From positions 1 to 11,700 of the forward strand of contig CAZBUH010000059.1 of the NCBI GenBank assembly GCA_964495095.1: 11,700 bases of DNA, written 5' to 3'. A program made the translations under genes and the position numbers. Positions 1 to 5,274 of the stretch are shown here, piece after piece. Origin of the DNA: CAZBUH01 sp964495095. Lineage in GTDB: Bacteria; Bacillota; Clostridia; Oscillospirales; Oscillospiraceae. The notes under the pieces were generated by a model. That model had not been told where the DNA came from and ran no database searches. It was given only the letters and a program-made list of their open reading frames with translations. Numbering within the stretch: position 1 is the first letter of the stretch; each line of letters starts with the position of its first letter.

Positions 1-86
1 TTTGAGCAAAGTGTTCGCCATTCAATCAATGCTCTGATGATGAGATTGAGTTCAAGGTCCTCTACTTGACTTTTCAGAGTTTTCAT
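1..86 (-). CDS. Small protein downstream of tnpV, partial (C-terminus off the left end)
   Basis: On the minus strand an ATG at 84-86 opens a frame that stays open to the window edge (28 codons visible). The visible peptide starts MKTLKSQVEDLELNLIIRAL and is predicted helical, rich in Leu, Ile and acidic residues. A GAGGCGG ribosome site overlaps the stop codon of the upstream tnpV gene and sits a few bases before this ATG, so the two are probably translationally coupled. I infer that it belongs to the same mobile element as tnpV; I cannot name its function from this fragment. Confidence 0.55.
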   Translation of the reverse strand, partial: MKTLKSQVEDLELNLIIRALIEWRTLCS

Positions 87-95
87 ATTGCCGCC

Positions 96-476
96 TCACG
101 CATAGATAAAATCGTGGAAAATAACTTCCTCAACCCTGTTTTTAATGCTGTTCATTCGTCCGACCCATTCGAGGGAGTTTTCCACCTTGAGTTGCTCGGC
201 CACGCCTTCCCTGTCGGCGTATTCCTTTACCAGCCGAAATAACATATCCTTTGCCTGTTCGTCTATCTCGGCAAGGTAGGCGTTGAGCCTACCGCTTGTG
301 AGCAGATTAGTATAAGTGATCCTGTGATACTCTTTCAGGTAGCGTTTGTGCCGCTGTCCCCATATTCCGATAGACTTTTCTTCTTCGGGCGGTACGGTAA
401 GACATGGCAGATAATATTCGCCTTGACGTTCATACCGTAAGCCATTTTTCTCGTCATATATTGTGATTTCCATCAT
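96..476 (-). CDS. tnpV: TnpV-family transposon-encoded protein
   Basis: A 126-residue protein resembling the TnpV family carried by Tn4451-like and related Firmicutes mobile elements. The typical layout is visible: a short N-terminal strand region (ITIYDEKNGLRYERQGEYYLP), a basic GIWGQRHKRYLKEY stretch (about residues 37-50), then a helical part with the family-like LLTSGRLNAYLAEIDEQA and a C-terminal EWVGRMNSIKNRVEEVI segment. The role of TnpV in transposition is not well defined. Two ATGs occur in tandem (474-476 and 471-473); the GGAGGA site at 481-486 has better spacing to the second. No recombinase lies in the window, so this is the edge or a remnant of an element. Its small downstream partner begins 10 bases after the stop. 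Recognition is from remembered family sequence, not a search. Confidence 0.85.
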   Translation of the reverse strand: MMEITIYDEKNGLRYERQGEYYLPCLTVPPEEEKSIGIWGQRHKRYLKEYHRITYTNLLTSGRLNAYLAEIDEQAKDMLFRLVKEYADREGVAEQLKVENSLEWVGRMNSIKNRVEEVIFHDFIYA

Positions 477-686
477 GCTATCCTCCGGATAAGATATAGA
501 TTTTCACACTCCAAAACCGATTATCGCTGTCTTTGAACGTTGATTTTTGCTTTTGTCCCTATTGAGGGTTAATCATCTATTGTGATCTTACAATTTGCTT
601 TTTAACGTCAGCCCTGTAATATTCTCCCCGGGCTTTTTTGCGGAGATATTTCCGGCGGTTTCGCGTGCACAGACCTCTTGTTTCCC
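477..686. other. Intergenic region between tnpV and the acyltransferase gene
   Basis: This divergent spacer holds no convincing open frame. It contains a weak terminator-like inverted repeat on the plus strand, AGCCC at 612-616 with GGGCT at 632-636 followed by a run of T to 641. The stem is only 5 bp with a 15-base loop, so it is a weak candidate. The right-hand junction of the mobile element carrying tnpV may lie here, but I see no clear terminal repeat. Confidence 0.4.
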
Positions 687-715
687 TTGACAGATGGAGC
701 TTGCGGAAGTAAAAT
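687..715 (+). promoter_or_regulatory. Sigma-70/SigA-type promoter for the acyltransferase gene
   Basis: The -35 hexamer TTGACA (687-692) is a perfect consensus match. A 17-base spacer separates it from the -10 hexamer TAAAAT (710-715; 5 of 6 match). Transcription would start near 722, giving a leader of about 74 bases before the ATG at 796. This argues against the longer in-frame start at 694, which lies inside the promoter. Confidence 0.75.
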
Positions 716-795
716 ATTTTATAGTAAAAGCACCGATTCAAATGAATGTCTGCATCTTGTACGGAAATATAATGAGGACTGGAGATGAATCATAT

Positions 796-1731
796 ATGGA
801 ACTGAAAAACTTTGACAACATCCTTGACCTGGTACCCAAAGGGATGCGCCCCATGCGGGTCATCCTCGCCGGCTCTGACGGCGAAAACATGCTCCGCGGT
901 ATTTTCAAGGCGCAGGATAAGGGGCTGGTTCAGCCCGTCCTGGTAGGCGACCGGGCCCGCACCATCACCGCCCTGGAAAAGCTCGGCCTCGAGAAAGAGC
1001 CGTATACCATGATGGACATACCGCCAGGACACAACATCACCCAGGCAGCCATCGACATAATCAACTCCGGAGACGGCAATGTACTTATGCGCGGCAATAT
1101 CACCACAAGGGACTTCCTTATGCCCGTGCTGGACAAAAATAACGGCCTGCGCACCGACAGGCTTATGAGCCATGTGTCTCTTGCTTCCCTGCCGGAATAC
1201 CCGAAGCTCCTGGCCCTGAGCGACATGACCGTGGTCATCAAGCCTAACCTCATGCAGAAAATGGCAATTATCAGGAACACCGCCGACGCGCTGAAAGCCT
1301 TCGGCTACGAGAATCCAAAGCTGGCCCTGCTCAGCCTGGTGGAGCAGGTGACCTTCCATATGCAGGACACGGTGGACGCCCAGCGCCTTGTGGCGGAGCA
1401 GAAGCATAAGCCATTTGCCGACTGCGAGCTTTGGGGGCCTATTGCCTACGATTTAATTCTGAGCAAGGAAGCCGCACGGCTTAAGAACTATGACTGCCCA
1501 TGGTGCGGCGACGGTTTTGACGGTATCATAGCACCTGACCTCTCCACCGCCAACACACTTGTAAAGAGCTGGCTTATCCACGCCCACGCCGTTACCTGCG
1601 GCGCCGTCGTAGGGGCCAAGGTTCCCATCGCTCTCACCAGCCGCAGCTCCAGCGAGGAAGAGACTTACCTGTCTCTGGTTTTCTGCGCCATTCTGGACGC
1701 CTGGAGAAAAAAGAATACCGAATCCAAATAA
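796..1731 (+). CDS. Phosphate acetyl-/butyryl-transferase family protein (Ptb-like)
   Basis: A 311-residue cytosolic enzyme of the PTA/PTB family, which swaps phosphate and CoA on short acyl groups (acyl-CoA + phosphate to acyl-phosphate + CoA). Its length fits phosphotransbutyrylase. Family-like stretches run the whole length: ADGE-type N-terminal ILAGSDGENMLRGI (23-36), VLMRGNITTRDFLMPVL (96-112), GLRTDRLMSHVS (117-128), and the C-terminal FDGIIAPDLSTANTLVKS (241-258) and GAVVGAKVPIALTSRSSS (269-286). The ATG at 796 is preferred: the promoter at 687-715 excludes the start at 694, and GGAG at 781-784 precedes 796, though the spacing is long. There is no kinase or other pathway gene beside it, and a terminator follows, so it is probably a one-gene transcript. 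A CPWC pair at 234-237 is unusual to my eye. The acyl substrate (acetyl, butyryl or other) cannot be told from sequence alone. Confidence 0.85.
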   Translation: MELKNFDNILDLVPKGMRPMRVILAGSDGENMLRGIFKAQDKGLVQPVLVGDRARTITALEKLGLEKEPYTMMDIPPGHNITQAAIDIINSGDGNVLMRGNITTRDFLMPVLDKNNGLRTDRLMSHVSLASLPEYPKLLALSDMTVVIKPNLMQKMAIIRNTADALKAFGYENPKLALLSLVEQVTFHMQDTVDAQRLVAEQKHKPFADCELWGPIAYDLILSKEAARLKNYDCPWCGDGFDGIIAPDLSTANTLVKSWLIHAHAVTCGAVVGAKVPIALTSRSSSEEETYLSLVFCAILDAWRKKNTESK

Positions 1732-1751
1732 CGCATTTCTTATTTAAATTA

Positions 1752-1782
1752 AAGCGGATGATTTCACAGAAATCATCCGCTT
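1752..1782. terminator. Perfect 13-bp hairpin, possible terminator
   Basis: A perfect inverted repeat: a 13-bp stem (1752-1764 with 1770-1782) and a 5-base loop (CACAG), 20 bases after the acyltransferase stop. On the plus strand no T-run follows. On the minus strand it is followed by TTTAATTTAAAT (1741-1751 complement), so it could end minus-strand transcription coming from the old tRNA locus. Confidence 0.6.
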
Positions 1783-1809
1783 CCGTCGTTCAACGGTAAA
1801 ATTGTGCGC

Positions 1810-1845
1810 AGACGGCTTTGCCTCAGAAGCGCGTCTTTCTTTTTT
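1810..1845 (+). terminator. Rho-independent terminator of the acyltransferase gene
   Basis: The stem AGACGGCTT (1810-1818) pairs with AAGC-G-CGTCT (1827-1836) with one bulged G. The loop is 8 bases, and a T-rich tract (TTCTTTTTT, 1837-1845) follows directly. It lies about 80 bases after the acyltransferase stop. Its T-tract runs into the 3' CCA end of the minus-strand tRNA remnant. Confidence 0.7.
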
Positions 1846-1915
1846 GGTGGAGATAAGCGGGATCAAACCGCTGACCTCTTGAATGCCATACAAGCGCTCT
1901 CCCAGCTATGTGTCC
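1845..1915 (-). pseudogene. Decayed tRNA-Ala (GGC anticodon) gene
   Basis: Read on the minus strand, this segment has a tRNA layout. The acceptor 3' strand TATCTCC-A-CCA (1845-1855) is present, and the T-arm has a perfect 5-bp stem (1856-1860/1868-1872). A 5-base variable region follows. The anticodon arm (1878-1894) has loop ATGGCAT with anticodon GGC, which reads alanine codons. The D-arm keeps GCTGGGAGAGC but lacks the 5' GAGC-pairing strand: about 5 bases are missing, consistent with a slip between AGCT repeats. The 5' acceptor strand GGACACA mispairs at two positions with the 3' strand. The T-loop has T where C56 is nearly invariant, and the anticodon stem has a T-T mismatch at 31-39. 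I conclude it is non-functional. It could be a relic of a duplicated integration target for a mobile element, but that is inference. Confidence 0.8.
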
Positions 1916-2041
1916 GCTTCGCGGCCACATTGACAAGGCAGCGCAATTGTGCGAAAACCATTGATATTCCTATGTTTTTTGCACTTTTGTTGCATCACAC
2001 CGCCGCCCAAATTACAACCGTTTCTTGTGTGAAACGGAAAG

Positions 2042-2077
2042 AAAAAGCGCACAGATTTTTGAAGTCTGTGCGTTTTT
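2042..2077 (-). terminator. Bidirectional rho-independent terminator
   Basis: An 8-bp stem CGCACAGA (2048-2055) pairs with TCTGTGCG (2065-2072) around a 9-base loop. It has TTTTT on the plus-strand side (2073-2077) and, across one base, TTTTT on the minus-strand side (complement of 2042-2046). It lies about 10 bases beyond the stop of the minus-strand gene ending at 2088 and most likely ends that transcript. Confidence 0.8.
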
Positions 2078-2087
2078 GTGCGCTTAC

Positions 2088-2999
2088 TTATATGGAATAC
2101 TGATAGACAACACCATTGTATTCTACCGAAACAAGTGCAGACATTTCTTTTGCAGAAACAGGCACTTGAATAATCGCGTACATCGTGCGCTCACTTAATG
2201 GAGTAACGCTTAAGAATGAATCTTTCACTGCACCATACCCGTACGAATCCTCCACATAAATATCACCCTCATATTCATATGTATCACCAAACACAGCGTC
2301 TACTTTTATGTATTTATCCGTAGATCCAATTCCTGTATTGTCATAACTCAACTCCTGAGAAAACACATTTTTAACTGTAAATTCCAGCACCAAAATACTT
2401 TGCTGTTCTGGAACAACATAAACTATGCCATCTCCGCTTTTTGTAAGTAATTTATCATCTTCATAATATACGTTATTAAGTGCAAACGAAACAAACTCAT
2501 TTCCTTCCAAAAAGTCGCCTACCGACAGTTGTTCAGTATCCTTTGCATATATAATATCAATAAGAGCGAATAATTCTGCTTGCAGTTCATCACCTATCAT
2601 AGAAAAATCTTGTGAAGCATTGTCAGAAATGTGATAGTAGGACGCTTTAAATGCATCTGGAAATTTGTATGCCAGTTCACCGCAGTTTCTTAGAGTTTCT
2701 TCTAATGCAGTATCGCACTCATAATTGCTCAGATCGAAATTCAGTGCCCCATATGCCCATGATAAACATTCCGCTTTCCATGCACTATACAATTCAGAAT
2801 CTTCAATTTCATCGTAAGAATAATTCTGCAATTCCGCTTTGAATGTGTCTCCGGGAGTTAAAACCTGCGTGCTGAATGTGTCCACCTGCTCCTTTAAAAA
2901 GTCCTTTAAGTCGCTTTGCTCTGGCTGATTCCATGCTTCATAAACAAATGTGATGTTTTGGCTTTCGGTTGATGGCTCTTGCGTATCACTGATTGAATA
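2088..2999 (-). CDS. Hypothetical, probably secreted or surface protein, N-terminus lost in the N gap
   Basis: The last stop-free stretch runs from the TAA at 2088 right up to the gap at 3000, so the true start lies in the missing sequence. A GTG at 2883-2885 is in frame but has no clear ribosome site, and coding continues above it. The visible 300 or so residues begin with a Ser/Thr/Gln/Glu-rich linker such as follows a signal peptide or lipoprotein anchor (SISDTQEPSTESQNITF). A helical acidic middle follows. The beta-rich C-terminal domain (SILVLEFTVKNVFSQEL to VEYNGVVYQYSI) resembles the Ig-like DUF4352 type, with low confidence. I do not recognise the family. The gene is clearly AT-rich (roughly 35-40% G+C by eye) compared with the G+C-rich genes on both sides, which suggests transfer or a different source contig. 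No partner gene is visible. Confidence 0.75.
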   Translation of the reverse strand, partial: YSISDTQEPSTESQNITFVYEAWNQPEQSDLKDFLKEQVDTFSTQVLTPGDTFKAELQNYSYDEIEDSELYSAWKAECLSWAYGALNFDLSNYECDTALEETLRNCGELAYKFPDAFKASYYHISDNASQDFSMIGDELQAELFALIDIIYAKDTEQLSVGDFLEGNEFVSFALNNVYYEDDKLLTKSGDGIVYVVPEQQSILVLEFTVKNVFSQELSYDNTGIGSTDKYIKVDAVFGDTYEYEGDIYVEDSYGYGAVKDSFLSVTPLSERTMYAIIQVPVSAKEMSALVSVEYNGVVYQYSI

Positions 3000-3099
3000 N
3001 NNNNNNNNNNNNNNNNNNNNNNNNNNNNNNNNNNNNNNNNNNNNNNNNNNNNNNNNNNNNNNNNNNNNNNNNNNNNNNNNNNNNNNNNNNNNNNNNNNN
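3000..3099. other. Assembly gap (exactly 100 N)
   Basis: One hundred consecutive Ns are a scaffolding placeholder rather than a measured length. The gap hides the start of the AT-rich gene on its left. Sequence composition also changes sharply across it. Whether the two flanks are true neighbours cannot be decided from this window. Confidence 0.97.
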
Positions 3100-3148
3100 C
3101 CTCCGCCGCGTTTCCCGAGTCCGTCTCCTTCTGCCCCGCCGCCGCTCT

Positions 3149-3598
3149 TTATGAATACGGCCGGCAGGGGAAATAACAGTTTTCTCCGTCCACATTTCTG
3201 ACAGAGAAATAGATTTTTGTACTTCTCTGCTTTGTGTACACCTCGCCCACATCAACGAAATTTGTGAGCACCTCGGCAGTCCCGGACTCCGAGTTCCAAA
3301 AATCATCGCCGGCACGGGACACTTCCTCTGCCAATTGATATCCGTCCGGCAGCTCGCTTCTGGGGTGCCCGCTGTAGCCCCGGTAATAGTTACCCTGATA
3401 CCGCACATAAACCGGGTCTCCTCTCCACGACGGCCACATGGCGGCGGCCACAATCCCCAGCAGGACCGCCAGCACCCCCACGTAAATGATGAGGACGTGC
3501 ACGGCCCCAAGCGTATTTTTATAGGACGGCTTTTTCCCTTTGTTATACAGCGTGTCCCAGTGCTTTTTCATTTGAAATACGGTAAATTTATCCTGCAT
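3149..3598 (-). CDS. Small single-pass membrane protein of unknown function
   Basis: A 149-residue protein starting at the ATG at 3596-3598, chosen because GGGAGGAG lies just upstream and because a promoter at 3660-3688 would exclude the longer in-frame start at 3688. The first 30 residues are basic and probably cytoplasmic (MKKHWDTLYNKGKKPSYK). One strong membrane helix follows at about residues 33-55 (VLIIYVGVLAVLLGIVAAAMW). A roughly 90-residue outer domain rich in Tyr and Gly comes next (YVRYQGNYYRGYSG, LPDGYQLAEEV). It ends with two nearby cysteines (ENCYFPC) that could form a disulfide. I do not recognise the family. It sits after the symporter gene but probably has its own transcript, so a shared role is uncertain. 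The frame closes about 50 bases before the gap. Confidence 0.7.
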   Translation of the reverse strand: MQDKFTVFQMKKHWDTLYNKGKKPSYKNTLGAVHVLIIYVGVLAVLLGIVAAAMWPSWRGDPVYVRYQGNYYRGYSGHPRSELPDGYQLAEEVSRAGDDFWNSESGTAEVLTNFVDVGEVYTKQRSTKIYFSVRNVDGENCYFPCRPYS

Positions 3599-3659
3599 AT
3601 GCTCCTCCCGCCGCCGGCCCTGAGCGTGCCATCTGTTGACTGCCCTTACATACATATTA

Positions 3660-3688
3660 TTTATATATGGAGAGGAAATTTGTGTCAA
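3660..3688 (-). promoter_or_regulatory. SigA-type promoter for the small membrane protein
   Basis: On the minus strand the -35 TTGACA (3683-3688) is a perfect match. A 17-base spacer leads to the -10 TATAAA (3660-3665; 5 of 6). Transcription would start near 3653, about 55 bases before the ATG at 3598. The -35 box abuts the hairpin that follows the symporter gene. Confidence 0.7.
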
Positions 3689-3689
3689 G

Positions 3690-3720
3690 CGGCCATCGCC
3701 GGCTTTTCCGCCGGCTGCCG
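3690..3720 (-). terminator. GC-rich hairpin after the symporter gene
   Basis: The two GCCGGC arms (3698-3703 and 3710-3715) flank a 6-base loop. Outer pairing CGGC/GCCG (3690-3693 with 3717-3720) closes the structure, which starts 5 bases after the symporter stop. It lacks a T-run on the minus strand, so it may be an inefficient terminator or a 3'-end stabilising hairpin. Confidence 0.5.
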
Positions 3721-3724
3721 TAGC

Positions 3725-5164
3725 TTATTTGCCGCACTGCGCCTTACGCCTCTGTTTTCTCCAGTCGGCGGTGCACAGCACCGCCGCCACCGCCGCGATA
3801 AGGCCCGCGTAGGTTTCCGTAAACCAGGGTGCGATAGGATAAGCCCCTGTCGCAGCCTTATATATCACCCAGAAAAGTATCACCGCCCCAGTGACCGCCA
3901 TGCTGAAGCAGGCGCTCCTTCCGTCAGTCCGCTTCCAGAACATGCCCGCAAGGAGTATCACAAAAACCGCCCCACGCAGGGAATATGCGGCGTATACGAT
4001 ATCCAGCGCCAGGCTTCGGTTTACAAGCAGTATGGCCAAAATGCAGCAAACCACGCCGGAAGCCGCCGCAGCCGTCCTGCTTATCCGCAGAAGCTCCTTA
4101 TCCGTAGCCCCCGGGCAGAATATCCTGCCGTACAAATCGCTTGAAAACATCGTCCCGGCGGCCAGGATTATGGGCGACACAGTGGATAATATGGCCGCCA
4201 GCAGCGACGCCAGCACCAATCCCCCCGCCGCCGGAGGCAGATTCATCATCAGGGCGGAGAGGCTCAGCTTGGCGTCCGTGACCACCTCCCCGGCGGAATT
4301 TAAAAGCGTCCCGTTTACGCTCATGATTTTCGCACATATCCCGAGAGCCGCCGTAATGAGGCCGAAAGGGGCCACGACCAGCGCCGTCAGCAGGCACGCC
4401 CTGCGGGCTGTGGGCACGTCCTTTGCCGCCAGCACCGGCTGTATCCCCGCCTGGGCGGTGCAGGCCCCCAAAAGGCTCGCAATTATCCAGGAGGATATTT
4501 TCGCGCCCCCTATGGCCGTGGGGCTTAAATAATCCCCCTCCAGTTCCCCGGCAGAGCTTATAAACCCGTCCCAGCCGCCCAAATCGCGTATCCCGATGAT
4601 AAGGGCCAGCAGGACGCCGCCGTACATCACAAGCAGGTGCAGCCTGTTGGAGGCCGCTATAACGTCCATGCCGCCAAGGAGCGTCAGTCCGACAAAAATC
4701 ACGGTGAAAACCACGACGGTTATATTGAAGTCAAATCCCAAAATGGCCTGCCCCAGCTTTCCGGCGGCTATCATCTGGGAAACGCCCACAGCCAGCATCA
4801 CGGTTATAAGCAGGGCACTGGCCACAGCCCGGGCTTTTACCCCCAGGTATTTCTCCACTATCCCCGGCACAGTGGACGTATTCAGACTCCTGTAGAGCTT
4901 TGCAAAGCACAGGGCCAGGAACATAACCCCCGCGGCGTTTGCCACAGTGTACCATGCGCCGGAAATGCCGAAGGTGAAACCGTATTCAGCCACGCCCGTC
5001 GTGGCGGTACCCCCAAGCCACTCGCCGGAGGAAACAAACACCACCGCCGCCGTGCTCATCCCGACGCCCTGGAATGACGCGGCGCTTTTCGTACTGCGGG
5101 CGGACAAAAGCCCAATTATTACGGTAATTAAAAGATAAGCACAAATTATTATTAAATACTGCAT
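3725..5164 (-). CDS. Sodium:solute symporter (SSS family)
   Basis: A 479-residue multi-pass inner-membrane transporter of the SSS family (TC 2.A.21, LeuT fold), which couples Na+ entry to uptake of solutes such as sugars, amino acids or organic acids. Family marks are visible: an N-terminal helix (YLIIICAYLLITVIIGLL), a GGMDVI segment at about 164-169 at the usual GG-x-x-(A/V) position, a PVLAAKDVPTARR loop at about 243-255, and ILSTVSPIILAAGTMFSSDLY (about 325-345) with the Ser/Thr residues expected at the Na2 sodium site. The ATG at 5164 is chosen because AGGAG stands just upstream; the longer frame (start at 5272) would run through a terminator. It follows a CoA-transferase gene, which suggests a short-chain carboxylate substrate, but the substrate is inferred. 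No clear promoter is visible in the 110-base gap, so expression may depend on read-through of the terminator at 5220-5266. Confidence 0.9.
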   Translation of the reverse strand: MQYLIIICAYLLITVIIGLLSARSTKSAASFQGVGMSTAAVVFVSSGEWLGGTATTGVAEYGFTFGISGAWYTVANAAGVMFLALCFAKLYRSLNTSTVPGIVEKYLGVKARAVASALLITVMLAVGVSQMIAAGKLGQAILGFDFNITVVVFTVIFVGLTLLGGMDVIAASNRLHLLVMYGGVLLALIIGIRDLGGWDGFISSAGELEGDYLSPTAIGGAKISSWIIASLLGACTAQAGIQPVLAAKDVPTARRACLLTALVVAPFGLITAALGICAKIMSVNGTLLNSAGEVVTDAKLSLSALMMNLPPAAGGLVLASLLAAILSTVSPIILAAGTMFSSDLYGRIFCPGATDKELLRISRTAAAASGVVCCILAILLVNRSLALDIVYAAYSLRGAVFVILLAGMFWKRTDGRSACFSMAVTGAVILFWVIYKAATGAYPIAPWFTETYAGLIAAVAAVLCTADWRKQRRKAQCGK

Positions 5165-5188
5165 TTTTCTCCTGTTTTTATGATTTTC

Positions 5189-5215
5189 AAAACCCTTGAA
5201 CGGTTCCAAGGTTTT
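5189..5215 (-). promoter_or_regulatory. Second hairpin in the symporter leader
   Basis: AAAACCCTTG (5189-5198) pairs with CAAGGTTTT (5207-5215) with one bulge around an 8-base loop. On the minus strand it lies between the strong terminator at 5220-5266 and the symporter ribosome site. It could be a weak second terminator or part of an attenuator; no alternative pairing partner was established. Confidence 0.4.
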
Positions 5216-5219
5216 CGGC

Positions 5220-5266
5220 AAAAAATCCCGCCGGAAGAGCGGCGCGGGTATTAGCCGCTCTCCGGC
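5220..5266 (-). terminator. Strong rho-independent terminator after the CoA-transferase gene
   Basis: On the minus strand a 13-bp GC-rich stem (5254-5266 pairing with 5230-5243, one bulged base) encloses a 10-base loop. GGGA and six T (5220-5225) follow. It starts 8 bases after the CoA-transferase stop, so most transcripts of the upstream operon should end here before reaching the symporter gene. Confidence 0.85.
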
Positions 5267-5274
5267 TGACAATA

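Noticed and set aside
790..1407. A minus-strand open frame of 205 residues
   Set aside because: It is antisense to the Ptb-like gene, whose family motifs are intact over the whole length.
1800..1953. A 9-base direct repeat AATTGTGCG (1800-1808 and 1945-1953) flanking the tRNA remnant
   Set aside because: It could be a target-site duplication, but a 9-base match within a few hundred bases can arise by chance, and no insertion sequence lies between the copies.
1804..2103. A 99-residue plus-strand open frame containing RDQTADLLNAIQALSQL
   Set aside because: That peptide is the antisense translation of the decayed tRNA-Ala at 1845-1915, a well-known false call; the frame also runs over two terminators and has no ribosome site.
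2950..3201. Open frames running across the N gap on both strands
   Set aside because: They exist only because Ns contain no stop codons; no coding evidence on either flank supports them, apart from the minus-strand gene ending at 2088.
3335..4532. Overlapping plus-strand open frames of 269 and 213 residues
   Set aside because: Both are antisense to the membrane protein and symporter genes, with Arg/Pro/Ser-rich nonsense composition and no ribosome sites.
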